From Pseudomonas asgharzadehiana (GTDB lineage Bacteria; Pseudomonadota; Gammaproteobacteria; Pseudomonadales; Pseudomonadaceae), in contig NZ_CP077079.1 of assembly GCF_019139815.1 (NCBI RefSeq), positions 1,178,001 to 1,242,000 on the forward strand: a stretch of DNA of 64,000 nt, read 5' to 3'. Position 1 is the stretch's first letter. Every line of letters starts with the position of its first letter. The notes below the pieces were generated by a model. The model was not told the DNA's origin. It saw only the letters and a program-made list of their open reading frames with translations, and made no database searches. Made by a program: the position numbers and the translations under genes. Shown piece after piece: positions 43,637 to 52,957 of this stretch.

Positions 43637-45130
43637 TTAGAGCCCGTCCGCATCCACGATCCGATTGCGCCCCGTGTGTTTGGCCTCGTACAAGGCCTGA
43701 TCGGCGCTGAGCAGCAAAGCCTCCAATGGCGTGCCACTACGCTTGTGCCAAGTGCTCATGCCAATACTCACGGTAATGGGGCGTTGATCCCCGGCCACCC
43801 GCGGCAAATGCTCGACGCTGCTGCGAATATGTTCGGCAATCAGCCAGGCGCCCTTGGCATCGGTGTTCGGCAACACCACCGCAAACTCTTCCCCGCCATA
43901 CCGCGCCGCCAGGTCGGCAGGTCGGCGGATGTTGCTGCCGATCACCTGGGCAACTGTGCGCAAGGCTTCGTCGCCACCTTGATGGCCATGACGATCGTTG
44001 AACGCTTTGAAGTGGTCTACGTCGATCATCAGCAGCGTCAGCGGCTCCGTCGAGCGTTGGGCGCGGTCCCATTCCAGGCGCAGGCGCTCATCCAGGGTGC
44101 GACGATTGGCCAGGCCGGTCAGGGCGTCGGTGGCTGCCAGTTCTGACAGCACCCGTTCGGCGCGAAAGCGGCGCCGCAGTTCGCGACGCAACATCCAGGT
44201 AAGCCATAGCAAGCCGATACAGAGGATGCCGGTCGCGCCGCTGGTCAGCAGGGCCGCACGTCTCCAGGGGGCGAAAACATCGTCACTGGACAAGGCCACC
44301 ACCACGATCAGCGGCAGCTCGCCAACGTTGGTGAAGGTGTACAGGCGCTCCTTGCCGCTGATGGCCGAGATCGCCTGAAAGCTGCCCATGCCTTCGCGCA
44401 GAATACGTTTGAAATTCGGTCGATCGCTCAAGTCCTTGTCGATCATGTCGCGTTCGAGCAGTGGCTGCTGGGCCAGCAGGATGCCCCTGTTGTTGAGCAG
44501 GTTGACGCTGCTGCTGTTGCCGATCGTGAGGGTGCTGAACAACTGATCGAAATACGCCAGGCGCATGGTTGCCACCGCAACGCCGATAAACTCACCGTTG
44601 GGGCCTGATACGCGCCGGCTGAATGCCATGCGCCATACCTGCTCGCAGTCGCAATCAATCTTGAACGGCCGACTGATGAACAAGCCGGTCTGCGGCTCTC
44701 TCACATGCACCTGGAAATAGTCACGGTCGGCGAAGTTACGGGGCGTGGGGTGCAGGGTCGAAGAGTCGGCGATGACAGTGCCATCGGCGTCCAGCAGCAA
44801 CACTTCGCCTTTGAACGGCGCGGCGGTGGATAAATCAAATTGCACCAGGTGTTGAATGCTCGGCGTCACCTGGGCCAGGTCTTCGCGTTGTTTGGCGGCG
44901 ATCAGCCCTTTGAGCGCCAGGTCGTAGAGTTCGACGTTGCGCAACACATCGGCATTGATCAACTGGGCGATGTTGGTGGTCGCGCGCGTGGCCGCCTGCA
45001 AGGTGCTGGCATGTTCGCGGATCAACAACGCCGCCACGATCACCACGATCAGGACGACGGTCAGGCCGCTGCCCAGAATCAATAGCAGCTCGGGGTGTGC
45101 AGTGCGGGGATGACGACGGCGTTGACTCAT
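43637..45130 (-). CDS. Membrane diguanylate cyclase with periplasmic Cache-type sensor
   Basis: A 497-residue enzyme that makes cyclic di-GMP from two GTP. A membrane segment (about 14-36), a long periplasmic sensor (about 37-288) resembling double Cache domains (DADGTVIADSSTLH, RDYFQVHVREPQTGLFISRP), a second membrane segment (about 292-313) and a GGDEF domain follow in order. The active site GGEEF is at 412-416. The inhibitory I-site RPAD lies at 403-406, five residues upstream, so product inhibition is likely. The signal is unknown. The gene stands alone after the lpxC terminator. Confidence 0.9.
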   Translation of the reverse strand: MSQRRRHPRTAHPELLLILGSGLTVVLIVVIVAALLIREHASTLQAATRATTNIAQLINADVLRNVELYDLALKGLIAAKQREDLAQVTPSIQHLVQFDLSTAAPFKGEVLLLDADGTVIADSSTLHPTPRNFADRDYFQVHVREPQTGLFISRPFKIDCDCEQVWRMAFSRRVSGPNGEFIGVAVATMRLAYFDQLFSTLTIGNSSSVNLLNNRGILLAQQPLLERDMIDKDLSDRPNFKRILREGMGSFQAISAISGKERLYTFTNVGELPLIVVVALSSDDVFAPWRRAALLTSGATGILCIGLLWLTWMLRRELRRRFRAERVLSELAATDALTGLANRRTLDERLRLEWDRAQRSTEPLTLLMIDVDHFKAFNDRHGHQGGDEALRTVAQVIGSNIRRPADLAARYGGEEFAVVLPNTDAKGAWLIAEHIRSSVEHLPRVAGDQRPITVSIGMSTWHKRSGTPLEALLLSADQALYEAKHTGRNRIVDADGL

Positions 45131-45264
45131 CGGGCGGACTTCAGCGGTGTGAATGCTGGCAGTTTAGTTCTACCCGACGAAAATTAAATAGCGGGTTAAA
45201 AAGAAAGATCGGCGCCTTAAAACACCGCTGACGGATAGACGACCCACTATGAAGGGCGAGTTGA

Positions 45265-46629
45265 TCAGGCCGGCAGCGTAATGCCAAAGGTATTGCCGTG
45301 GCTGTCGCTGTGTACGAACACATCGCCGCCATGCATCAGCGCAATCGCCTTGACGATGGCCAGGCCCAGCCCGTGATTGGCGCCGCTGTTACTGCGCGAG
45401 GCGTCCACCCGATAGAAACGCTCGAACAGCCGCGGCAGGTGCTCGCTGGCAATCGCCTCGCCAGGGTTGGTCACGCCGATGGCTACCTGACGGTCCCGCA
45501 CGACGATGTTGACTTCGATGACCTGCCCCGGCGCGGTGTGCTGCACCGCATTGCTCAGCAGGTTGATCAGCGCACGGCGCAGGTGGGCTTTTTCGATCTG
45601 TACCTGCGCATCGCCCTTGACCTGCACCCGCACCTGGGCGTCCTCAAGGATGAAGTCCAAATAGTCGAGGGTAGTTGCCACTTCATCGGCCAGGGAGCTT
45701 TCGATCAGTTTGGTGGCCTTGGTGCCCTGGTCGGCGCTGGCCAGAAACAACATGTCGTTGATAATCGAGCGCAGGCGTTCCAGCTCTTCCAGGTTGGATT
45801 CCAGCACCTCCAGGTAATGCTCGGCGGACCGCCCACGCGTCAGCGCCACTTGGGTCTGGCCGATCAGGTTGGTCAATGGCGAGCGCAGTTCATGGGCCAC
45901 GTCGGCATTGAACGACTCAAGGCGCGAATACGCCTGCTCGACGCGGTCGAGGGTGGCGTTGAACGAGTTGACGAATTGCTTGAGCTCCGGCGGCAATGGC
46001 GACAGTTGCAGGCGCCCGGAGAGTTTGGGCGGCGCAAGTTTTTGCGCTTCCTCGGACAGTTTTTCCAGCGGCTTGAGACCGAGGCGCGAGACCCAGAAGC
46101 CCAGCAGCGCCGCCAGCACCACGCCGACCAACGCCAGGCTGACCAGCGCCACCAGTAAGTGATGTTGGGTCGCGCGGAAATTTTCGGTGTCGATGGCAAT
46201 CATGAAGCGCAGTGGCGGGCGTTGCTCCTTGGCCGGGAACTGGCTTACCAGCACTTTGAAGGGGTAAGCGTAGCCGGGCAGGTGCAAGTCGCGTTTACCC
46301 GTGGCGCCTTGGGCGAAGGCTCGGATCTGCGCGTCCGGCTCACCGTATTCGTAGCTCGGGTCAGTGCTGACCACCCAGAAACGGATACGCTTGTCTTCCT
46401 CCCCCAGCAGCTTGAGCTTGGCCTTGATCTTCAGCCAATGCTCGGGCGTGCCGAAGCGATTGACCGATGACTCCAGCACGCTGTAGCGCGCGTCCAACTC
46501 CGCCCCCGGCAACAGGCCGAGGCCACGGTCCACCTGTTGATAGAGCGCGCCGCCGATCAACACAAAGATCAGCAGCGCCACCAAGGTGAACATGCCGCTC
46601 AGGCGCAGGGCGATGGAGTTAGTTGACAC
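45265..46629 (-). CDS. Heavy-metal-type sensor histidine kinase (CusS/CopS/IrlS-like)
   Basis: A 454-residue inner-membrane sensor kinase. Two membrane segments (about 12-30 and 157-180) enclose a periplasmic sensor. A HAMP domain and DHp helix follow with His-246 in VAHELRSPLTNLIGQ, then the ATPase domain (LINLLSNAVQHT, FERFYRVD, HGLGLAIVKAI). The family layout is that of metal-response kinases. The GTG at 46629 is the start because it overlaps the regulator gene by 11 bases; the longer frame to 46779 lies inside that gene. The ligand is not predictable. Confidence 0.85.
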   Translation of the reverse strand: MSTNSIALRLSGMFTLVALLIFVLIGGALYQQVDRGLGLLPGAELDARYSVLESSVNRFGTPEHWLKIKAKLKLLGEEDKRIRFWVVSTDPSYEYGEPDAQIRAFAQGATGKRDLHLPGYAYPFKVLVSQFPAKEQRPPLRFMIAIDTENFRATQHHLLVALVSLALVGVVLAALLGFWVSRLGLKPLEKLSEEAQKLAPPKLSGRLQLSPLPPELKQFVNSFNATLDRVEQAYSRLESFNADVAHELRSPLTNLIGQTQVALTRGRSAEHYLEVLESNLEELERLRSIINDMLFLASADQGTKATKLIESSLADEVATTLDYLDFILEDAQVRVQVKGDAQVQIEKAHLRRALINLLSNAVQHTAPGQVIEVNIVVRDRQVAIGVTNPGEAIASEHLPRLFERFYRVDASRSNSGANHGLGLAIVKAIALMHGGDVFVHSDSHGNTFGITLPA

Positions 46630-47296
46630 TGCGGTTCTCCAGCACGTAGCCCATGCCGCGGATGGTGTGCAGCAGCTTATGTTCGAACGGCCCGTCCAGC
46701 TTGGCGCGCAGGCGCTTGATCGCGACTTCGACCACGTTGGCGTCGCTGTCGAAATTGATGTCCCAGACCATCTCTGCAATCGCCGTTTTCGACAGGATTT
46801 CGCCCTGGCGCCGCGCCAGTACGCTGAGCAGCGAAAACTCTTTGGCGGTCAGGTCCAGGCGCACGCCGTTGCGGCTGGCCTTGCGGCTGATCAAGTCGAT
46901 CCACAAGTCGGCAACCGTGACTTGCACCGGCTCGTGGCCGCCACTGCGCCGGGTCAGGGCTTGCAGGCGCGCCACCAGCTCCAGGAACGAAAATGGCTTG
47001 CCCAGGTAATCGTCGGCGCCTTCGCGCAGGCCGCGAATGCGGTCTTCCACGCGTTCACGGGCGGTGAGCATGATCACCGGCGTCTGCTTGCGCGCGCGCA
47101 AGGCTCGCAGCACGCCAAAGCCGTCGAGGCCGGGCAGCATCACATCGAGCACGATTACCGCGTAATCGTTTTCCAGCGCCAGGTGCAGGCCCTCGACGCC
47201 TTCGCGGGCCACGTCGACGGTGTAGCCCTGTTCCGTCAGGCCACGGTGCAGGTAGTCGGCGGTTTTTTCTTCATCTTCAACAATCAGGACGCGCAT
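46619..47296 (-). CDS. OmpR-family response regulator (CusR/CopR/IrlR-like)
   Basis: A 225-residue response regulator. The receiver domain has Asp-51 in VIVLDVMLPGLDG as phosphoacceptor, with acidic pocket EDEE and Lys in GKPFSF. The C-terminal winged helix (LDLTAKEFSLLSVLARRQGE, then RRLHTIRGMGYVLE-type end) binds DNA. It resembles regulators annotated as heavy-metal response. It starts nine bases after the RND pump gene and overlaps the kinase gene, so it is part of the pump operon and probably controls it. Confidence 0.9.
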   Translation of the reverse strand: MRVLIVEDEEKTADYLHRGLTEQGYTVDVAREGVEGLHLALENDYAVIVLDVMLPGLDGFGVLRALRARKQTPVIMLTARERVEDRIRGLREGADDYLGKPFSFLELVARLQALTRRSGGHEPVQVTVADLWIDLISRKASRNGVRLDLTAKEFSLLSVLARRQGEILSKTAIAEMVWDINFDSDANVVEVAIKRLRAKLDGPFEHKLLHTIRGMGYVLENRSVN

Positions 47297-47305
47297 GACA
47301 CCGCC

Positions 47306-50300
47306 TCAATCTGTGGTCGCCAACGCGAGCGTTGGTTTGGGTCGGTGGAAGAATTTTTCGAGGTACAAGTATATGACCGGCGTGGTGAATAGCGTCAGCG
47401 CCTGGCTTACCAGCAGGCCGCCGACCACCGCGATGCCCAACGGTTGGCGCAGTTCCGCGCCGGGGCCGCTGCCGAGCATCAGCGGCACCGCGCCGAGCAG
47501 GGCGGCGAGCGTGGTCATGATGATGGGGCGGAACCGCGTCACGCAGGCTTCATAAATCGCGTCCTGCGGCGCCAACCCGCGCACGCGCTGGGCTTCCAGG
47601 GCGAAGTCGATCATCAGGATGCCGTTCTTCTTGACGATGCCGATCAACAGCACCAGGCCGATCAGCGCCATGATCGAAAAGTCCTGGCCCATCAGCCACA
47701 GCATGATCAGCGCGCCCAAACCCGCCGAGGGCAAGGTGGAAATAATCGTCAGCGGGTGCACGAAGCTCTCGTACAACACCCCCAAAATAATGTAGACCGC
47801 CACCAGCGCCGCGAGGATCAGCCACGGCTGGCTGGCCAGCGAACTCTGGAACGCCTGGGCCGCGCCCTGGAAGTTGCCGATCAGGGTGGCTGGCATGCCG
47901 ATGTCGTTCTTGGCCTGGTTGAGCATGATCACCGCATCGCCCAACGCCACGCCGGGCGCCAGGTTGAACGACAGGTTGGCGGCCGGGAACATACCGTCAT
48001 GGCTGATGGACAACGGGCCCACGGTGGGCGGGTCGACCTTGGCCAACGCCGACAGCGGCACCATCTCGTTGGTGAGGGGCGAGCGCAGGTAGAAGTAGTT
48101 CAGGCTCTCGGCCTTGCCGCGTTGTTGGGTGTCCAGTTCCAGCACCACCTGGTATTGGTTGATCTCGGTCTGGAACTCGTTGATCTGGCGCTGGCCGAAG
48201 GCGTCGTAAAGGGCCTGGTCGACATCGGTGGCGGTCAGGCCGAAGCGGGCGGCGGCCTGCCGGTCGATGCTGATGTGGGTGATGCTGCCGCCCAGTTGCA
48301 GGTCGTTGGACAGGTCGCGAAACGCCGGGTTGGCGCGCAGTTTTTCGGTCAGGCGCTGGGTCCAGGTATTGAGCGTCGCGCCGTCGTTGCTCTTGAGCAC
48401 ATATTGGTACTGGGCGCGGCTGGGGCCGGAGCTGAGGTTGATGTCTTGCCCCGCGCGCAGGTACAGCACGATGCCAGGCACCTTTGCCAGTTTCGTACGG
48501 ATGCGGTCGATGAACTGGCTGGCGGACACATCGCGATTACCGCGATCTTTCAACGCAATCCAGAAGCGGCCGTTGGCGATGGTCTGGTTGCTGCCGGTCA
48601 CGCCCACCGAATGGGAAAACGCCTGCACCGCCGGGTCGTCCTGGATGATCTGGGCCAGGGCTTTGTGCTTGGCGACCATGTCCGGGTACGACACGTCGGC
48701 CGCCGCTTCGCTGGTGCCGAGTACAAAGCCGGTGTCTTGCACCGGAAAGAAACCCTTGGGGATAAACACGTAGCCGACCACGGCCAGGGCCAACGTCATG
48801 ATGAAGAGCGCGGCCATGCTGCGTTGATGCGCCAGGGCACGGCGCAGGTTGCGTGCATAACCGGCCAGCAGGCGTTCGCTGAAGCCGGGTTTGTCGTGGC
48901 CGGGGTGAGTGGGCGCGCGCATGAACAGTGCGGCCAGGGTCGGCGCCAGGGTCAACGAGACCACCACCGAAATCAGGATGGTCGAGGTCGCCGTCAACGC
49001 AAATTCCTTGAACAAGCGCCCGACCACGCCGCCCATGAACAGCAGCGGGATAAAGGCCGCCACCAGCGAGAAGCTGATGGAGACCACGGTAAACCCGATC
49101 TCGCCGGCGCCCTTGATCGCCGCTTCGCGCTTGTCGAGCCCGGCCTCCAGGTGGCGATGGATGTTCTCCACCACCACGATGGCATCGTCCACCACAAAGC
49201 CCACGGCAATGACGATCGCCACCAGGGTCAGGTTATTCAGGCTGAAACCCATCAGGTACATCAGCGCAAAACTGGCCACCAGCGACACGCCGAGCACGCT
49301 GGACACAATCAGCGTCGCCGACAATTGGCGCAGGAACAACGCCATCACCGCCACCACCAGCAGAATCGCGATCAGCAGGGTCACTTCCACTTCATGCAGG
49401 GACGCGCGGATGGTCTTGGTGCGGTCGCTCAACACGCTGACCTGCACCGAGGCCGGCAACATGGCTTGCAGGCGCGGCAACTCGGCTTGAATGCGGTCCA
49501 CGGTCTCGACGATATTCGCGCCGGGCTGGCGCGAAATCACCAGATTGACCCCCGGCGTGTCACCGGACCAGGCCTGTACGTAGGCGTTTTCCGAGCCGTT
49601 GATGACTTTGGCGATATCGCGCAATTGAACCGGTGCGCCATTTTTGTAGGACACGATCAGTTGGGCGTAGTCCTCGGGGTGAAACAGCTGATCGTTGGTC
49701 GAGAGCGTCGATACGCTGTTCTCGCCGTAGATGGCCCCCTTCGCCAGGTTGAGGCTCGATTGCTGGATGGCCAGGCGCACATCGGCGAGCGTCAGGCCAA
49801 TGGCCGCGAGTTTATCGGGTGACGCCTGCACGCGGATCGCCGGGCGTTGCTGGCCGGTGATGTTGATCTGCCCCACACCGTCGATCTGGCTGATCTGCCG
49901 GGCGAGCAGGGTTTCCACGTAGTCGCTCAGTTCGGTGCTGGGCATGCTGTCGGAGCTGACGCTGAGGATCAGCACCGGGCTGTCCGCCGGGTTGACCTTC
50001 TTCCAGGTCGGCAGGCTCGGCATGTCGCTGGGCAGTTTGCCGGCTGCGGTGTTGATGGCCGCCTGCACTTCTTGCGCGGCGGTGTCGATGCTCTTGTTGA
50101 GGGTAAATTGCAGGGTCAAGAGGCTGGAGCCCAAGGCGCTGCTGGAGGTCATTTGGGTGACGCCGGGGATGGCGCTGAATTGCACCTCCAAAGGCGTGGC
50201 CACCGAGGAGGCCATGGTGTCGGGGCTGGCTCCGGGCAATTGTGCGGTCACCTGGATGGTCGGAAATTCCGCCTCGGGCAGTGGCGCGATGGCCAGTCGG

Positions 50301-50395
50301 GGGAAGGCAATCATCCCGAGCAGCACCAGGGCGAAGGTCAGCAGCAGGGTGGCGACCGGGTGGTCGACACACCATGCCGATGGCGAGCGACTCAC
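47306..50395 (-). CDS. RND efflux permease, HAE1 (drug) type
   Basis: A 1029-residue inner-membrane proton antiporter. The N-terminal membrane segment (VATLLLTFALVLLGMIAF), two large periplasmic loops and the twelve-segment layout of AcrB-type pumps are visible. FVVDDAIVVVENIHRH carries the conserved Asp pair of TM4 used for proton relay. The sequence is closer to the MdtB/MdtC/MuxB class than to CusA/CzcA metal pumps, because the metal-binding methionines and CusA signatures are not apparent. It overlaps the adaptor gene by four bases. No outer-membrane factor is in the operon. Confidence 0.9.
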   Translation of the reverse strand: MSRSPSAWCVDHPVATLLLTFALVLLGMIAFPRLAIAPLPEAEFPTIQVTAQLPGASPDTMASSVATPLEVQFSAIPGVTQMTSSSALGSSLLTLQFTLNKSIDTAAQEVQAAINTAAGKLPSDMPSLPTWKKVNPADSPVLILSVSSDSMPSTELSDYVETLLARQISQIDGVGQINITGQQRPAIRVQASPDKLAAIGLTLADVRLAIQQSSLNLAKGAIYGENSVSTLSTNDQLFHPEDYAQLIVSYKNGAPVQLRDIAKVINGSENAYVQAWSGDTPGVNLVISRQPGANIVETVDRIQAELPRLQAMLPASVQVSVLSDRTKTIRASLHEVEVTLLIAILLVVAVMALFLRQLSATLIVSSVLGVSLVASFALMYLMGFSLNNLTLVAIVIAVGFVVDDAIVVVENIHRHLEAGLDKREAAIKGAGEIGFTVVSISFSLVAAFIPLLFMGGVVGRLFKEFALTATSTILISVVVSLTLAPTLAALFMRAPTHPGHDKPGFSERLLAGYARNLRRALAHQRSMAALFIMTLALAVVGYVFIPKGFFPVQDTGFVLGTSEAAADVSYPDMVAKHKALAQIIQDDPAVQAFSHSVGVTGSNQTIANGRFWIALKDRGNRDVSASQFIDRIRTKLAKVPGIVLYLRAGQDINLSSGPSRAQYQYVLKSNDGATLNTWTQRLTEKLRANPAFRDLSNDLQLGGSITHISIDRQAAARFGLTATDVDQALYDAFGQRQINEFQTEINQYQVVLELDTQQRGKAESLNYFYLRSPLTNEMVPLSALAKVDPPTVGPLSISHDGMFPAANLSFNLAPGVALGDAVIMLNQAKNDIGMPATLIGNFQGAAQAFQSSLASQPWLILAALVAVYIILGVLYESFVHPLTIISTLPSAGLGALIMLWLMGQDFSIMALIGLVLLIGIVKKNGILMIDFALEAQRVRGLAPQDAIYEACVTRFRPIIMTTLAALLGAVPLMLGSGPGAELRQPLGIAVVGGLLVSQALTLFTTPVIYLYLEKFFHRPKPTLALATTD

Positions 50396-51558
50396 GGCTG
50401 CACCTTGGCGTCGACCGTCTGGATCAATTGCGGCGGCTCTTTGAGCACCTCCACTTGCGCGCCGGCCTTGAGCCGCGACTGGCCATCGCTGACTAGCACG
50501 TCACCGGCCTGTACCCCTTTGATGATGTTGATGTCGCTGTCTTGATAGGCCACTTGCACCGGTACTGCCTCGACCTTGTCGCCTTTGACCCGGTACACGA
50601 AGTGCGAGTCCAGGCCGCGTTGCACCACGGTTGGCGGCACCACCAGGGCGTTTTTGTCGAGGGCGGTCTGGATCTTGATGGTCACCAGTTGCCCCGGCCA
50701 CAGGCGTTGCGACGCGTTGTTGAACGTTGCCTTGGCGCGCAGGGTACCTGTGGTTGAGCTGACCTGGTTGTCGATCAGGCTCAAGTGGCCTTCAGCGAGC
50801 AAGTCGCCGGTCCGGCCGTCGGTGTCGGCGCCCAGGTAAGCGTCGACACGGGCTTGGGTGGGGGCGGCGAGCAGGCCTTGCAGGGTGGGCAGCATCTGTT
50901 GCGGCAGGGAGAACTCGACGGCAATCGGGTCGATCTGAGTCACCGAAAACAGGCCTTGGGTATCGCTGGTCCGCAGGAAATTACCTTCATCCACATTGCG
51001 GATGCCGACGCGGCCACTGACCGGCGAGCGAATCTGAGTGTAGGAAAGCTGTACCTGAGCCGAATCAATCGCCGCCTGGTTGCCCTGGGCGGTGGCCTTC
51101 AACTGGTTGACCAGGGCTTGTTGCTGGTCATAGGTCTGCCTGGACACGCCATCGTCCACGCTCAGTTCCTTGTAGCGCTTGAGGTTGACCAGTGCCACTT
51201 GCAGTTGTGCCTGGCTCTCACCCAGTTGCGCCCTGGCCTGGTCGAGGCTGGCGCGGATCGAGCGATCATCGATTCTGGCCAGGAGGTCGCCGGCCTTGAC
51301 CCATTGCCCTTCCTTGACCAGCAACTGGGTGAGGATGCCGTCGACCTGCGGACGAATCACCACGCTGTGCAGCGATAACACGGTGCCGATACCGCTGACA
51401 AACCGCGGGACATCCTGTTGCGCCACGCTCACCACCCGTACCGGAGTCGCCGTGGGCGCCGCCAGTTTGGCCTTGGCCGGGCGGTTCAGCGCCCATGCCG
51501 CAACCGCCGTTACCACAAGTACACCCACGATCAAGGCGGTTTTTGGTCGAATCTGCAT
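50392..51558 (-). CDS. RND efflux periplasmic adaptor (membrane fusion protein)
   Basis: A 388-residue adaptor of the HlyD/MdtA class. An N-terminal membrane anchor (residues about 8-24, ALIVGVLVVTAVAAWAL) leads to a lipoyl half-motif (VRPQVDGILTQLLVKEGQWV-type), a helical hairpin and the second lipoyl half (YTQIRSPVSGRVGIRNVDEG), then the beta-barrel. No lipobox Cys is present. The start at 51558 is chosen because it sits directly before the anchor; the frame continues to 51627 without a clear ribosome binding site. It is the first gene of the pump operon and overlaps the pump gene by four bases. Confidence 0.88.
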   Translation of the reverse strand: MQIRPKTALIVGVLVVTAVAAWALNRPAKAKLAAPTATPVRVVSVAQQDVPRFVSGIGTVLSLHSVVIRPQVDGILTQLLVKEGQWVKAGDLLARIDDRSIRASLDQARAQLGESQAQLQVALVNLKRYKELSVDDGVSRQTYDQQQALVNQLKATAQGNQAAIDSAQVQLSYTQIRSPVSGRVGIRNVDEGNFLRTSDTQGLFSVTQIDPIAVEFSLPQQMLPTLQGLLAAPTQARVDAYLGADTDGRTGDLLAEGHLSLIDNQVSSTTGTLRAKATFNNASQRLWPGQLVTIKIQTALDKNALVVPPTVVQRGLDSHFVYRVKGDKVEAVPVQVAYQDSDINIIKGVQAGDVLVSDGQSRLKAGAQVEVLKEPPQLIQTVDAKVQP

Positions 51559-51773
51559 GGATGAGGCGCCGGGGACAAAGGATGGGGAGAGTGAGCGGTC
51601 TTTATAACCCTGTGATCCGGTCAGCACGGTGACTGCTAACTGACAGCGCTGTCAGCAAACGCTGGACCATTCGTACAGGCGGTGGTTAAAGATCCGAAGC
51701 GCGCAGGTATACTGCGTGCCAGTGCGGCCCGCAAGTCGGCCCCGCCTCATTTTTTGCACGCTCCGGAGCTTCC

Positions 51774-52007
51774 ATGACTTCCCCGACACAACCTCCTGTT
51801 GAAGCGGCCGACATCGTCGATCCGGCCAGCGCCGATGGCGTTGAAAAAGCCGAGATCCCGGCGTTCAAGTTTCCGTTCAAACCGGGTGAACTGGCTGGCG
51901 CCAAGCAGGCGGCCCAGCCTTGGTACAAGAACGGCGCCAAGAACGGTCACACCAAGTCGCCGGGCATGGCGCCGCCGGGTACACGCCGCTCCATGGGTAA
52001 ACGCTGA
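51774..52007 (+). CDS. Small Pro/Lys-rich hypothetical protein (77 aa)
   Basis: A 77-residue soluble protein, acidic at the N-terminus (VEAADIVDPASADGVEK) and basic at the C-terminus (NGHTKSPGMAPPGTRRSMGK). GGAG lies seven bases before the ATG. The middle FKFPFKPGELAGAKQAAQPW could be a short helical or binding region. I believe it is a conserved small protein of pseudomonads, but I do not recognise a domain or function. It is divergent from the RND adaptor gene. Confidence 0.65.
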   Translation: MTSPTQPPVEAADIVDPASADGVEKAEIPAFKFPFKPGELAGAKQAAQPWYKNGAKNGHTKSPGMAPPGTRRSMGKR

Positions 52008-52172
52008 GGTTAAATAGTCGTACGCTGCATCGACTCTTGCCTACAAAACCTGCTGAGATTTCTGATTGTAGGCCTACGTCCGTTTCTTGAAAGCTTGCAC
52101 AGCCCTTGCTGTCCCGCACGGTTTACCGAGCGGGTGTGGCGAGGCTGCTCTTTTCGGAAAAGGACGTTTCCC

Positions 52173-52955
52173 GTGGCCCTGATACACATCTGTGTAATGC
52201 TTGCCCTGATGTTCTCGGTGGATACCGTGGCGGCCGGCGACTCACCCCGACGCGAAATCCGTTTTGGCGTTGCCGCGCAATTCCCCCCCTTTCAGAGCCG
52301 CAACCCGCAAGGGCAGTTGGTAGGCCTGAACATCGAGCTGGGCAACGCGTTGTGCGAGCAGTTGAATGTGCGCTGCACCTGGGTCGACCAGGTGATTGTC
52401 GAGGACTTCCGCGCCCTGGAATCCAGGCATTTGGACGCGATCATGGGCATGGCGCCTACCTCGAAACGGCGTCGCTGGGCGAGTTTCACCGATAACCTCT
52501 ACCCCTTCACCACGCGCCTGGTGGCGCGCAAGACATCGGGCCTGTTGCCCAACGTGCAATCCCTCGAGGGCAAGCGGGTGGGCGTATTGCTGGGCAGTAA
52601 CCGCGCGACGTTCGTTCTTGCGAAATGGGCGCCGAGAGGGGTTGTCATCAAATGCTTCTGGCTCAATGACGACCTGGTGCGCAGCCTGGTGGCGGGCGAA
52701 ATCGATGCAACCCTGCAAGGCACCGTGGAAATACGTGAAGCCTTGCTCGACAAGCCCGAGGGCAAGGAATTCGACTTCCTGGGCCCCGCCGTTTCGGCTG
52801 CGTTGTTGGGCGATGGCGTGGCAATCGCGGTGCGCAAGCCCGATATCGCCTTGCGCGACGCGCTCAACCGCGCCCTTGAACAACTGATCCGCAATGGCGA
52901 GTACCAAAGGATCATCAAGCCCTACCGCCTGGACGCGCCCGTTGCGATGCCCTGA
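52173..52955 (+). CDS. Periplasmic solute-binding protein, family 3 (SBP_bac_3)
   Basis: A 260-residue exported protein. The signal peptide MALIHICVMLALMFSVDTVA ends near residue 21-23. The mature part is a two-lobe amino-acid-binding fold: IRFGVAAQFPPFQSRNPQGQ, LVGLNIELGNALCEQL and a late GVAIAVRKPDIALRDALNRA. It is an orphan with no ABC permease genes alongside. The GTG at 52173 is preferred because AAGGA lies about eight bases upstream and the signal peptide begins there; an ATG at 52095 would put 26 residues before it. The ligand is unknown. Confidence 0.85.
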   Translation: MALIHICVMLALMFSVDTVAAGDSPRREIRFGVAAQFPPFQSRNPQGQLVGLNIELGNALCEQLNVRCTWVDQVIVEDFRALESRHLDAIMGMAPTSKRRRWASFTDNLYPFTTRLVARKTSGLLPNVQSLEGKRVGVLLGSNRATFVLAKWAPRGVVIKCFWLNDDLVRSLVAGEIDATLQGTVEIREALLDKPEGKEFDFLGPAVSAALLGDGVAIAVRKPDIALRDALNRALEQLIRNGEYQRIIKPYRLDAPVAMP

Positions 52956-52957
52956 GT

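Noticed and set aside
47444..49822. A 792-codon plus-strand open frame opposite the RND pump gene
   Set aside because: Composition is dominated by His, Gln, Arg and Gly, and it lies antisense to a certain RND pump gene.
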